Shown: positions 1 through 11,684 of the stretch, one piece after another
How positions within the stretch are numbered: position 1 is the stretch's first letter
Layout: every line of letters begins with the position of its first letter
From: Anaeramoeba flamelloides
Taxonomy: Eukaryota > Metamonada > Anaeramoebidae
Assembly: GCA_027625915.1 (NCBI GenBank)
Contig: JANTQA010000070.1
Location: 625,001-689,000, forward strand
Length of the DNA stretch: 64,000 bases
Reading direction: 5' to 3'
Notes under the pieces: generated by a model
Told to the model about the DNA's origin: nothing
Databases searched by the model: none
What the model saw: only the letters and a program-made list of their open reading frames with translations
Program-made: the position numbers and the translations under genes

Positions 1-977
1 AAGCTTATTTATTGAACCAAATACCACTATATATATATAACAAAATTGTTTTAGGTATAACTTTATTCAGGTCAATTTCTCAACCTAAAATGATACATTT
101 TTCAATTATTTCCGCAAAAGAAGTGTAAATTTTTATTAAAATATCTTTATTTATAAATTCTAAAAAATCATTTATAAACTAAAATTTATAATAAAAGGAC
201 CAAATTGTCCCAATTTTATTTTATTTTTTTATAACTTTTTTTTATTTTATTTTTAGACAAAAAAAATATATATATCTAGTGGATAGAACTGAATATTAAA
301 AGAGTGATTTTTATAATATAATAGATAACTTCCAATATAAAAATATTGTTTTTCAAAATTTGATTTTTAATGGGTTAATCATTTTGAAATATTGTATATA
401 TCCAAAATTATTAGTAACCCTATATTGATTCTTGATAAAAATTCAATTTATTTTTTAGTATAATATTGTTATCAATAAAATATTTAACATTTTGGATCTG
501 TATTATACTTGTATTTGAATTCTAAATGGGTTGAAAATTTCACAGAGATCCTATATTTTTCTTTTATAAATAAGTGTTTTCAAATAAAAAGGTTGTAGTT
601 TAAAAACTCTATTTGAAGAAGGAAATTGAAAATGAAATGAAAATTTTTCCCATTTGAAATTCGAAAAACAGTATTTGATTTTTTGTGTTTCAAAAATCAA
701 AAAATATAATTTTACAAGTGTTTATCAACTTTTTATAAAAGAAGAAAAAACATAAATTTACATGAATCTTTCAATTGTTTCTGGTGTTTAAAATTTTAAA
801 TCAAATTAATGAAAAAAAGAAATCATAAAAAATATTGGGTATCTTTCAACAGTCTTTTGATTGTGTATGGTATTTGTTTGAAATTGATGTTAGGATTCTC
901 CAATAAATAGTTTATGTTATTTTTTTAACTTTTTTTATTTTTCCACAAGTTTACTACTCAAATAATTTTACTTGATT
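1..977. other. Gene-free left flank
   Basis: AT-rich DNA with no open frame that looks coding. It holds one arm of a direct repeat (415-545, see that entry). A stretch near 598-650 resembles part of the M-type inverted-repeat sequence seen at 7350-7410 and 36352-36506. Nothing else is supported. Confidence 0.6.
415..545 (+). repeat. Direct repeat N, copy 1
   Basis: About 130 bp beginning near a TTGATTCTTGATAA motif; it recurs diverged but in the same order and orientation at 2092-2225. The two copies bracket the TVP18-like gene. No terminal inverted repeat was seen. Confidence 0.5.
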
Positions 978-1401
978 ATGACAACAATTAAAAAAGGAGG
1001 AACACAAATTCGCGTCTATGGCTTTGTTACAGGTATAATTTGTATGGTTTTTGGTCTTATTGATCTTTTAAGAGACGGCCACAATGGTGTTGGAATTTAC
1101 ACAATGCTAGTGGGCGTTTTAGTATTTCTGATCGAATTACCAGTTGCACCAGTTGCCAACAAATTGGAATTTTTGTTTGGGGACAACCGTGTTCGTGGTA
1201 TCATATACGTTCTGTAAGTATTTTTCATCGTCCACATTTTCGTGTTTATAACCTTGAATTGTTAATTGTTTTTTTTGTTCTGTTTGTTTCCTTCTTAATT
1301 CTAGTCTGTCGATTTTTTGTTTCTGGGGATATTTTTGTGTTGGAGCGGGTATTTCGATCCTTCTTTTAGCAATATGGTATCTTATACTGGGGTTTATGTA
1401 G
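978..1401 (+). CDS. TVP18/Flower-family small membrane protein (2 exons)
   Basis: Exons 978-1213 and 1305-1401, joined across a 91-bp GTAAGT...CTAG intron, give about 110 residues ending in TAG. The protein is almost wholly hydrophobic, with four predicted membrane segments. The first begins at RVYGFVTGIICMVFGL, the second contains VFLIELPV with a buried Glu, and a charged link (FGDNRVRG) leads into a double-spanning C-terminal hairpin. This layout, the Glu in helix 2 and the RGIIYVLLSIFCFWG region match the family that includes yeast Golgi TVP18 and metazoan Flower. Known roles there are in Golgi vesicles or synaptic vesicle calcium and endocytosis; the role here is inferred. An in-frame TAA lies four codons upstream of the ATG, so the start is firm. 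It is shorter than yeast TVP18 (about 167 aa) because little lies outside the four helices. Confidence 0.75.
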
Positions 1402-2091
1402 GAGGCTATTTGATCATCAACAAGTGTATTGTTTTTTTTAATTATTTGATAAAAGTACAACCTAAAATTTGGATTCCTAAACAACAGTTTCCTTTTTTTA
1501 TTTTTCTCATTTTTGTATCAGCCTTCCATAATAAAAAGATCCCTTAATTTCTCATTGTATCTTTTCTTTTCCTTTTGTTTTTTTCTTTTTTTTATTCGAA
1601 GCAACTAACAAAACAATTTTACCTTTTAAAAATTTTTTTTTGATTCAGATTGCAAATTAATTCCTTTTTTACTTTATCAAAATCATAATCGTTTTAATAC
1701 ACCACACCTCAATGAAAAATGAAACAAAATTTTCAATCACTTTCAGGACTAACTCTTTCATCATAGATCTAATATGAACAATAATTGTGGTTGCACAAAC
1801 ACACAAAAAAAAGGAGTATTTATTTTCTGTCAAAACACTTTATTGTTTAAGTTTATAAGAATGATTTCTTTTAATAAATTTTCACTTTTTTGACCTGACT
1901 TATTCAAAATTATTGCATTTATGTCACAAAATAGATGATGTTTTTTGAACAAAATTACTCTAAAATTATTTGAAGAGAATTTCTAAAGGATATTCAAATA
2001 TAAGCAATTCACAAAAAAGTTTGACAAATTCATTTTAAAATGTATTTATTAAACCCAATCTTCAAAAAAGTATTTAAATATACAAAATCAT

Positions 2092-2225
2092 TAACTATCA
2101 TTTATTGATTCTTGATAATAATTCAATTTGTTTCTTAGTATTGTATTACATAAATATAATTTATTAAATTTTCTGATCTCGATTTTATCTGGTATTTTTT
2201 AGGGTGAAAATTGCAATTTATTATT
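2092..2225 (+). repeat. Direct repeat N, copy 2
   Basis: Second diverged copy of the 415-545 repeat, 3' of the TVP18-like gene and in the same orientation. Confidence 0.5.
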
Positions 2226-2768
2226 TTCTTTTTGATCGAAAAAATCATTTTCATAACTTTTTTAATCTCAAAAAAATTTTCAATAGAATTGAAAACATAT
2301 AACTGTATTTATTTGTTTAAAAAATCATTTGTATCCTTACTATATTTCAAGTTTTTTATTGAAATTGGTCGTATATTGTTTTCACCAAAAAAAGTGCTAT
2401 TTTTTTTTTCATTTTTGGGAAATAAATCATCGAAAATATTTTGAAATAAATACCATAGTCATTTATTCAATTAATATTAATAGTAAACTTAATTTGGTAC
2501 TGTCAATTAACGAATAGTTTTCACTCAAAAAGAAGATTTTTTATGAAATGTAAAAAAAAAATACCCCACTTTTTTGGAAATACTTAAAGATTATGAGTAT
2601 TATTGGGGGTTTCTCTTTTTTTTTGTTCTTTTGAGAAATAAAGGTTTAGTTGTTTGATAAATTCTTGAAATTTAAAAAAAATTGAAGAGACATATGGATA
2701 GAAGAAATGTGAATTTTCTCTAGATTTTAATTAAACAGTTATGTTTTATATTTAAAAAAATTGAATAA

Positions 2769-3290
2769 ATTCCTAAAATTTGGACACGGTTAAAACATCT
2801 GAAAGAATAAAAATACTAAACTTTACATTCAATTTGGTTAGAATCTTTATTTTACAACTGTTTTATTTTTTGTCTTTTCTGTTTTTGTTTTCATTTCCTT
2901 TTTTACAGTTGTGTAATCTGTTGGCTCAGATCTGGTATTTTTTTTTCGAAGGTTTATAGAAGGTGAGTGTTGAGTTTGTTAAATAGAAAAATCACATGAA
3001 ATTGGTCGATAGTATCTTATCATATCTTCGATCAGCGATTGTTGGTTAAATTTCAACAAATTTATTAAACATAATTGTTATTCAACCGGTTTCATTATTG
3101 TGGACACACCGATTATTATTTTTTTGTTTTTATTTTCTTTTATTTGGATGATAATGGTTACTTAAAAAAACATTAATATTAATTAACTTAAATGTAATTT
3201 TATTCTTACGTTTGGAAAAATACAATAAATTGGTTTTTTTGCCTATTTTTGATTTTGTGTGTGTCCAAATTTTTGGAATGGGTTATATAT
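2769..3290 (+). mobile_element. MITE-like element F1 (full-length)
   Basis: About 520 bp. The left end reads AAAATTTGGACACGG and the right end TGTGTCCAAATTTTTGGAA, which are inverted copies of each other. The same internal order of motifs (CTTTTCTGTTTTTGTTTTCA, a GATCGATCA-like core) recurs at 23622-23964, 42826-43190 and 55975-56503. No open frame is conserved between copies, so it is non-autonomous. Confidence 0.65.
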
Positions 3291-4369
3291 ATATATATAC
3301 GTCAATTTCACACAAACTCCCCATCAAAAATGAAAATTTTACTTTATTTTTAAGAATAAACGAACCCTTGATTATTTAGAAATATAAGAAATAATAAACT
3401 TTGTATTAAAGTTGATAATCATAAAAGAAGAGCCTGAACTGACCGTAAATTCAAAAAAAAAAAAATATTAAAAAATTTTTTGTTCTTTTCAAATGAATGC
3501 CTCGTTCAAAATTCTCAATTTCTTTAGGAAATTAAAATTATTGACAATAAGATTTATAGCTTGTAAATGTATGAATTTTAAAAGAACATACATGGAAACA
3601 CTTTTCTTAATTTTGATTTTGAGTTTCAAACATTTTTTTTATTCAAATTTAATTTTCAAAAATAAAAAAGAGAAAAAAAATATTTACAATGAAAAAGCAA
3701 AAAACTAAAAATTTGACAAAATTAGAAAAAATGATTTTGACCTAAAAATTGAAATTTTAGTTTGGGAAGAATAATGAATTAAACTTATAGAATATGTTCT
3801 ATTTCTTCAATAAAACTGGGACCCTTTGATGAAAAAAAGAGTTTATATGTATTTTATTATATCGCCCTATCCTTAGTGAACAACTTCAAGTCTTTATTAC
3901 CTTGAAATATTAAGATATTTTATTCTTTTTATGAAACATTTCTTTTAAATGCCAAAAAAAAAAATTGATTCAACATTTTGTAAAATATTTGAATTTCTTT
4001 AAGAAGGGTAATTATAAAAATTAATTTATAAAATCACTTCCAAAATTTTACTTAGAAATTGTGTTTTTGTTATAAAATGTAAATCGATTTTTCAATTTGA
4101 AATTTTCTTGAAGATATTTGAGAATTAAGTAATTTTATCCTTAAAAATCAAAATCAATTTTTTCACTAAATATGATTTAAATATATAGAACAATTTTTTA
4201 AAAAAGAAATTAAATTTCTAAAAAAAAATTTTGAAATTTAAATTTTTTTTGAATTATTTTTCATCTTATGAAAACAAAAACGATTTTTTTCAATATTTCA
4301 AAAAACAAAAAATTATAAATTTGAAAAGTGAAACAATTACAAAAATATTTTAAACAAATAGCTTGGAAA

Positions 4370-4550
4370 AATTATGAAAAGTTCAAAAAATATTAAGGAT
4401 TTTACTTTCAAAATTGATGTGAACTCATGTATACTATAGTGCAGTAATGTGTGTAAAATTAAAACAATAGTAAAAAAAAAAATGGATTTTATTTTGAAAC
4501 ATGGGTTATTGTTTTTGGGCTAGTATTATTTGGATCAATGTAGATTGTAT
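4370..4550 (-). repeat. Partial A-family element (A4)
   Basis: Diverged fragment in reverse orientation that aligns with the end of A2 (25740-25880): a TACTTTCAAAATTGAT motif, then a TGGATTTTATTTTGAAACA block and a GGATCAATGTAG-type end. Confidence 0.5.
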
Positions 4551-6470
4551 TGGAAACATTTGAATCATCGATTTCAAAAAAATTGACTAAAATTACTAAA
4601 TTATTTAAATGGGGTTTATTCATATATTTCATTAACCAAAAAACATAAATTAGAAAAAAAAAATTAAAAAAGATCTTTACTGGATTTCATTTTATTCCAA
4701 AAAATATGCCTTGAGCACTTATTTTTTTTTTTATCAGAAAGGGGTTAAAAAATATCATTTTTTCAGATCATCTGCTAGTCCTTTTTTATACTTTGGCTTG
4801 GAAAAAAAAAAACGAATTACAACTGTTTTAATAACCCAAGTTGATGTTTTTTTTTATATTTTTAAAAAGTTTCTATATTTTTTTTTGTAAATAAGTGTTT
4901 TTTTTTTTTTTTTTAAGTGGTTCTCCTTTGTTCTTTAGAAGTAGTTTTTAATTTTTCTAATGTTATTTCTGAAAAAAAAAACGTTCCCTAAAAATAAACT
5001 TTTCAAATCAAAGAGTCTTTACAAGAGATTACATTTTAACGAATAATTTTACTACAACCCTCCTTCATCCCTTCATCATATTATAGAACGAACTCAACCA
5101 AATTTAAACAAACCGATTACTAAAAGTTAATACAACCAAATATTTCAGTTTGATTGAAAAAAAAAACACAAAAAAGAAACCAAGATCTTATGAAAAACTG
5201 TTTTATAGTTATCTAAATGTGTAAAGATGATTAAAAAAAAATTTCAAATTATTTCGAAAAATGGAATGATAAAGAAATTCACTTCCTTTTTCTTTTTCAC
5301 TTTAAACAATTGGCCTTAAAATCGTCTTTTGTAATTTGAGTACTTTATGCATTTTTTTATTTCTTTTCTGTAATTTATATCCAGTGAAACGAGAATCCTA
5401 AACGAATCATTATTCCTGTTTTTTTAAAAAGTTGTTCAGCTGAGATTCAAACCCTTTTAAATTCGACCATGTACATATCGTACAAATAGCAGAATTATAA
5501 ATTTTATTTTCAAAAAGTTAAAAAACGAGAAAGAATTGGTTCCTAAAAATATCAATTCTAATTGATTGTTTGAAGATCTTTTGGTTTTAAATACAATTAT
5601 ATGAAAAGATAATCTTTACATTGGTATAAATAACCGGTGTTTTTTATTTTAACCCATTACTATAATTTACAGCCTGTAAAAAATATTGGCTGGCTCTTGA
5701 AATAAAAGAACCAAACCAATGGGATGAAAAGAGTATATAAACAAGAAAATGGGTTCTTTAAATAAATTTTAAAAAAGAATTATGAAGATATTGAAAGATT
5801 AAAATGTAATTTTTTCACAAAAAAATGAGAAAAATTTCATTTTTTGAATTTTTATAAAAAAATCATTTAATCTTCAGAAATTTTGTAAATATGACAAAAT
5901 TTTTTAAACAAAGGCATTTAATATCATAGAACCATCTCAATTAATCGTAGATCAGACCTCTAAAGTCAATTTAAATCCGAACCAAGAAAAAATAAATGTA
6001 ATCCTATCTTTAAATACCCAAGTCTAAAAAAACACAAGTTAAATTTTTGTAATGGGTTAAACTTGTGTACATGGGTTATTTGCACCACTGTAGTGATTTT
6101 TGAACAAACATTTTTAGGTTTGTAACTTGGAGAATGACATTCTTATTGTCACACAGTTTTTTTTTTCAAAAATAAGTACACCCTTGAAAACTTAGAATTT
6201 CCTTCAGCAATTAAAAAACTCAAATACGATTTATAAGTTTTGAAAACAACCCTTAAAAACAAAAATCTGGAAAAAAACAATACAAATGCTCTGAAAAAAT
6301 AATTGAAAAAGTCAACAGGGGTTATTGAACATACACGTTATTTTTTTAAACTTACGAACATAATATTTTAAATATTATGTAATGTTGAAGAAATAAATAA
6401 AACAAAATTTTCTAATAACTTACCAAAAAAAGATTAAAATAAATCACGTAAACAAGTTGAAATTATTGGT

Positions 6471-6930
6471 TTAATGATCAAAATAAAATGTGTAACCACT
6501 ATAATCCGTGTTTCAAAATATACTCTGTGCTTTTTTTCTTCTTGTTCCTATGTAACATCCAATTTACTACCCAATAGTATACCTAAGTTCAAATCAATTT
6601 TGAAAGCAAACCCCTTGATATTTTAATTAAAATTTAAATTAGGGATGCAATTAGTTGAAAATTTTTGCGAATATTCAAATTTTTTTAAAATTTTTCGTTT
6701 TTTTTGATTATTTGAAATTCTTTCAAAAATTCATCTCAATTTTTAGAGATAAATTTTCCAATTTGATCCTTTATTTTTAGAATTTCTTTTTAAATAATAT
6801 AACTATAAGAAACCAGTCCTATATTTAATTAGGGTTTATTGTTGGTTTCTTGGATCGGTTGATGTATAGGTATTCTAAAACAAAAAATAATACTTTTTTT
6901 TTGAAAAACCCGATGAAACTTTTCACAATG
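6471..6930 (+). mobile_element. MITE-like element A1
   Basis: About 460 bp sharing ordered motifs with A2 (25382-25880, reverse) and A3 (27722-28165): CTTCTTGTTCC, CCCAATAGTATACCTAAG, AATTAGGGTTTATTGTTG and TTCTTGGATCG. In A2 both ends carry inverted copies of a TTTCAAAATAAAA...CGTG motif, so the family looks like a non-autonomous terminal-inverted-repeat element. No coding capacity. Confidence 0.6.
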
Positions 6931-7200
6931 TATTATTTTAACAACAGTATTCTTAAAAGAATACTAAAATTATTATTTTCTCTTTCGGGTTGGGTAATTT
7001 GATGATTCATTTTATAGAGGCTTGAGTTTTTTGGAAAGTTGAATGTAAATATTGATCTTTTTATGATGATATTAACAGAAAAACAAAAAAGTCAAGTATA
7101 ATAGTAAATGTTGTTTTAGTTTTGTATTGGGAAAAATCATAGTAAAAGAATTTATTTTTTTATAAAATTCTCTATTCAAATTCTTTTTATTAAACCGGAA

Positions 7201-9294
7201 ATGTCCAAATTTAAAACATCGAATGAAGAAGATATCAAGAAATGGAAAATGAAACGACTTATTAAATATCTTAATGAAGCTAGAAGGTAAAAGGATTGTT
7301 TTTTTTTCTACTTTTTTTTTTTTTTTTTACTGGTCTTTAAATTTTAAATAAGAAAAATTTTCACTTCATTTTCAATTTACTTTTTCAAATAGAGTCACAA
7401 ACTACATACCCTCTACTTTTTTTATAATTCTCTTTATAAAAGTAAAAAATGAAAAAGAAAGTGAAATTTTTGACCCATTTATAATTCAATTACCAAAAGA
7501 TGTTTAAAATGAATAATTTTTTAATAATCACAAAAAAACAAATGAATTTGCTCCTTCTTTCTTCTATTTATCTTCTCCAAATCCCGACGATCTCAAAAAA
7601 ATAATAAATTAAACGGAATAATTTTTCAATAATATTTAGTGGTAGAACAAGTGTTATCACTTTAATTCTCCCACCAGTGCATCAGATTTCGCGAATGACC
7701 CAAATGTTAACTCAAGAATATGAATCTGCAAAAAACATTAAAAGTCGGGTCAACAGACTATCTGTCCAATCTGCAATTATCTCTGCACAAAGCAAACTGA
7801 AGCAATTTAACCGTTTACCAGAGAATGGTTTAGCTTTGTTTTGTGGATCTGTAGAGGGTGAAGGTGGTAAAGAACGTAAAATTAGTATTGCCTTCGAACC
7901 ACCTAAACCATTAAACAGAACAATATACCTTTGTGATAATAAATTCCATACAAATGTAAGATCATCAAATTTAATAAAAGGCATTTTTTTTTTTTTTCTT
8001 GTTCTTTTAAAACAAACAAACAAAGAAGTCCCCAAATTTTAAGAATAATTTTTAGATTCCAAAATTTGAATTGGTTCTTTTATTTTGTTCAATCCAATTA
8101 TTGTTTTTTTTTTATTATGTCTTGACAAAAAACTAACCTTCTCCCAATTTCTTCAATTTTGGAAATTAAAAAAAAAAAAGGAGCTTGAGTCACTTCTAGA
8201 AGAAAGTCAATCTTATGGGTTTATTATTGCTGACGATTCAGGTTGTCTTTATGGTACATTAGCCGGAAGCACAAAAACTGTTCTTGATAAATTTACTGTT
8301 GCTCTTCGAAAAAAGAGTAGCAAAGATACCCAATCAAGTATCCGTTTTGAACGTTTAAGAAAAGAGTCAAGATATGTTTATCTAAAAAAGGTTTCAGAAA
8401 AAGCCAAAAATTTATTTTTAACAAACGATGTGGTAAATATTTTATTTGCAAACCCTTTTTACTTTTTTATTTTCCTTTTTTTTTTGTGAAGGAAGTAGGT
8501 ACATTTTACCATTTTGAAAAACTTTAATTGCGAAAACCTACTGAAAAAAGATTTTTAGAGTGCCACCAGATATTGAAACTTGTAAACCAAAAGACCATTC
8601 GCTACTCCATTTGTGAAAAGAAATAAAACAAATTAAACTAAAGGAGAATCTTTCTTTTTTCGATTTTTTGGAAATTTTTTTTATTCGAGTTTTGGTTTTA
8701 TTAAATGAGGTTTTTAATCTAGAAATGTGTTTATGGGGATGCTTGGAATTAATCCTATAATACTATGTGTTTCAAAATAAATGGAACAAAATTTTGATTC
8801 AGTTTTCGAAAAAAGGTTTTACAGTCATATAAATTTTCAATTTTTTAATTCCTTAAAATCAGTATAAATTATTAATTTCCCTTTTTAGAATTTATGACTT
8901 TTGATGGTTTGTTTTAATTCTTGGAATGTGATTATTTTGGAAAGCCGAATGAAAATTGTGATCTTTTTATTTTACAATTAATTGTAAACCAAAAAATAGA
9001 CCCCAGAAAGGGTGTGTATTTTTAACAAATCTTTTCTTTAGAAGTCCAAACACGAAAGATCACCTTTCCAGATAAATTTGTTTCAATCAATACATTTAGT
9101 TTCACTTTTAAGGTACAAGCTTTCAACGAAATTTAAAGCACAATAAAAATCTCAAATTAAGTTTCAAAATTCAAATTTGAGTAAAATTAATATGTTAAAA
9201 AAACAATTCCAAATTTTGTGCCTTAATTTGAGATTTTTGTATGCCTTAAATTTCGTTGAAGATTTGTGCCTTAAAAGTGAAACTGACTGTAATG

Positions 9295-9326
<32 letters not shown>

Positions 9327-11068
9327 GACCAAAGCCTATTTTCGAATATTTGTTTTCTTTGTCTTCTTAATTTGGATAAATCCAATTCAATTTATAGACT
9401 TGAATTTCTCGTACCATTACTATTTATTATTATTTTACAAAACATTCTTTTTTACAAATTTGCTTTCAAAATTCTATTTTTAAATATTTTTATCAAACTA
9501 AGCCAAAACAAAGGATACTGGTTCAAAAATTACAGATATTCCAAGGCTACCGTGAAATTTTTTCAATATCAACTTTATAAAAATATATATCAACATCAAA
9601 ATTTGATATTGAAAAAATTTCATGGTCCAGTGGATAGACTTAAAAGTAAAGAGGTTGAATCCTCGAAATCAAAAAACAAGTTACAAAAGATTCAACCTAA
9701 AGAAAAAGAAAAAGAAAAATTGAGAAAAAATTTAAATCTGAATACAGAATTATTTCGAGTTTTTCAAATTTAATCAAAAATAAATAATTATCAAATCAAA
9801 CAAACACACCCAATAAATCTTAATTTTTGAAGAATCCAAATAAATATCCTATTTTCTGAACCAAAGACTAGAATTAGATGAATTAAATGACAATAGGATT
9901 TTTAAATTCACTTTGGAAATTCTTTAGTAATAAAAGGTAATTTGCTAATCAAAACTTTTCCAAACAAAAGCTTTCCCCTGAAGAATGGAAAATAAAATCA
10001 AGTAAAGTTGAAGTAATTGTATCAAATTTTAGAGATAAGATCAATAAATAAATGATTTTTTATTTATTTATTTCAAGCACTATTTTTTGATTTTTTTGAT
10101 TTCCATTTTTTAATTGGTATGCAAATATATTATACTATGGATATCCGACACTCTCATATTTATTAAAATATTAATGTACATTTGGTTAAAGGAATGATTT
10201 GAATGATTTAGTTTTGCATAAAGGGTGGCACCCAAGAGTTGTAAACGTACTTACCCCCCCCATAAATAAATCAAAACCCAAAACACAAAAGTTTTTTAAA
10301 AAATAAATTCGACTTATTATTTGGAATAACAAAATTTAAATCACAAAAACCTTACAATTAAACCAAACAATTCTAAAACAAAAAAAAACAAAAAAAAAAA
10401 AATAAACAAATTAAAAGATTAATGTAACAGGTATCATTCTTGCACTTTCTGCAGAATTTCAAAAAGAATGGGCCGAATATGAATTATTAGATTCTAAAGT
10501 TAAAGATGCTATAATAAACACTATAGATATTGATTGTGGTGGAATGGATGGTTTTAATCAAGCAATTAAGTTGTCTACCGAAATTCTCTCAAATGTCAAA
10601 TTAATACAAGAAAAAAAGGCAATCAACACATTATTTGAAACAATCCAATTAAATAATAACAAATTTTGCTTTGGAGTAAATAACACAATTCATGGGCTAA
10701 CCAATGGTATTGTTGATACTTTAATTCTATGGGAAAACCTTGATCATTTACGCTATGAAGTCCGTGACAGTGAAGGAATGGTTTCATATCTCCATTTAAC
10801 ACCAAAGCAATCACTCCAGAGCAGTTCCTTCATCGACAAAGGAACGAAACAAAAACTTGATATTCTTGGATCCGAGTCCTTAGCAGAATGGATTACAGAC
10901 AATTATAAAAAATATTCCGCAAAGATTATCATTGTAACAGACCAAAGTCAAGAAGGTTCCCGATTTGTAAATGAATTTGGTGGTATTGCCGCTTTGCTTC
11001 AAGAAGCATATACTTTTGAATCAGGAAATGACTCGGAAGAAGTTTTATCAGATATTGAAGAAAATTAA
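7201..11068 (+). CDS. eRF1-like translation release factor, GGQ motif lost (4 exons)
   Basis: Exons 7201-7286, 7640-7955, 8181-8432 and 10418-11068 encode 434 residues, close to human eRF1 (437), with collinear domains. eRF1 reads all three stop codons in the ribosomal A site, triggers peptide release through GGQ, and binds eRF3 with its C-terminal domain. The N domain keeps NIKS at residues 61-64 and YLCDNKF at 125-131, the exact human positions. Two key sites differ: GTS at 31-33 is RTS, and the catalytic GGQ at 183-185 is DTQ (8325-8333), inside an otherwise well-aligned block. Release activity is therefore not expected. The C domain (exon 4) is well conserved, including GFNQAIKLSTEILSNVK and a TDQSQEGSRFV motif. 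TAA at 11066-11068 ends the frame, but 18 further in-frame acidic codons follow. Introns are 353, 225 and 1,985 bp. It may be a regulatory or decaying paralogue; a canonical eRF1 should exist elsewhere in the genome. Confidence 0.9.
7350..7410 (+). repeat. Half-copy of M-type inverted repeat in eRF1 intron 1
   Basis: Shares the AAATTTTCACTTCATTTTC arm and following TTTTTCAAATAGAG block with the hairpin element at 36352-36506. It lies inside intron 1 (7287-7639). Confidence 0.45.
8756..8986 (-). mobile_element. MITE G4 nested in C1
   Basis: About 230 bp matching G1, G2 and G3 end to end when reversed; ends in GTGATCTTTTTATTTTACAA. C2 lacks it at the matching point, which defines the insertion with TA flanks. 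Confidence 0.65.
9091..9291. mobile_element. Palindromic MITE D1 nested in C1
   Basis: 201 bp. Both arms carry the same sequence inverted: a TAGTTTCACTTTTAAGG end, a CAACGAAATTTAAAGCAC block and an AAATCTCAAATTAAG block. The flanking sequence continues without it in C2, so the insertion edges are well defined; TA at each edge is compatible with a TA target. Confidence 0.7.
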
Positions 11069-11125
11069 GATTATGAAGAAGATTCAGATTATGATGAAGA
11101 AGCTAATTTTGATTTATATTTCTAA
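11069..11125 (+). other. In-frame acidic extension after the eRF1 stop
   Basis: Directly after TAA (11066-11068) the same frame continues for 18 codons, DYEEDSDYDEEANFDLYF, then TAA at 11123-11125. The peptide resembles the acidic tail of ordinary eRF1 (human ends DDEFFDLDDY). Either the first TAA is a recent change within a once longer tail, or the stop is read through. The base after TAA is G, which is not a known strongly leaky context. Confidence 0.6.
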
Positions 11126-11501
11126 ATTTAATAATTATTCATTCTTAAGTCTCATTCTATTACCTCTGTGATTGTGATTATGATTATGATTATAATTTTT
11201 TTTATTATTGTTATTGTTATTTTTGTTCTTATTAATCAAAAACTAAATGGATGATTTAATTAATTTTCTGAAATTATTTAATTATTTTTATTTGTTATTT
11301 TGATATTTAAACAAATTCTTAATTTTTATGAAAAAAAGAAGTTCTTTTACAAAAGCGCCACTAAAAACTTTCCAAAAGTATCTATAAATATAGTTGATCG
11401 GCTTTAATAAACTTTATTTCTTGGGAATTTTTGATTAACTTTTTAAGTCAGACTTTTTTAAAAAAAAAATCTTACTTTTGAATTTGATTATTTCTACTTA
11501 A

Positions 11502-11674
11502 GGGACTAATCTCTATTAATTTTTTTAACCTAAATTTATAAGAGATTGAGAATATTTTTTGCTATTTACTTAGATTTGAAAACACCATGTTTATTTTCAA
11601 TATTCAACATATTCCTAGATAATAAATCCTTATTTAAAAATTGGTCAAAAATCAAAATAATTGAGACTGGTCAC
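11502..11674. mobile_element. TTAA-flanked MITE K2
   Basis: 173 bp between TTAA tetranucleotides (11498-11501 and 11675-11678). The left end GGGACTAATCTCTATTAA is the inverted partner of the right end (TTGAGACTGGTCAC). It is a short relative of K1 (33646-34579). Confidence 0.65.
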
Positions 11675-11684
11675 TTAATAAGTA

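Larger units (their letters stand above)
1402..7200. other. Gene-free stretch with several repeat copies
   Basis: No coding sequence is recognisable on either strand; short open frames here (for example 2211-2444 and 3493-3708) are Phe/Lys/Asn-rich translations of A/T tracts. It contains repeat N copy 2, element F1, a partial A element near 4370-4550, the fuller A1 element, a short (TA)n tract at 3283-3299 and a partial G-like end near 7030-7090. Confidence 0.6.
8491..10261 (+). mobile_element. TIR element C1, with two nested insertions
   Basis: Left end GGAAGTAGGTACATTTT, a GTGCCACCAGATATTGAAAC block, and an inverted right end (GGGTGGCACCC, then GTACTTACCC). The whole order matches C2 (50507-51707) in opposite orientation; C2 has clean TTAA flanks, but they are not clear here. 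Relative to C2 it carries G4 (8756-8986), D1 (9091-9291) and an extra stretch of roughly 110 bp near 9530-9640. The open frame at 9177-9773 runs through C and D sequence and is not believed to be a gene. Confidence 0.7.
8433..10417 (+). other. eRF1 intron 3 (1,985 bp), almost entirely transposon
   Basis: Donor GTAAAT after Val-163 codes; acceptor AAAAG before an ATT AAT GTA exon start that restores the NVTG motif of eRF1 (human NVAG). Nearly the whole intron is element C1 with G4 and D1 nested in it. Confidence 0.8.

Noticed and set aside
9630-9670. tRNA-like A box and B box motifs (TGGTCCAGTGG, GGTTGAATCC)
   Set aside because: The B box lacks a base, spacing is too short, no acceptor stem can be drawn, and the equivalent C2 sequence shows unrelated bases there.
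9177-9773. 198-codon frame in eRF1 intron 3
   Set aside because: It runs across the border of nested elements D1 and C1 and through a long A run; C2 does not keep it as protein.
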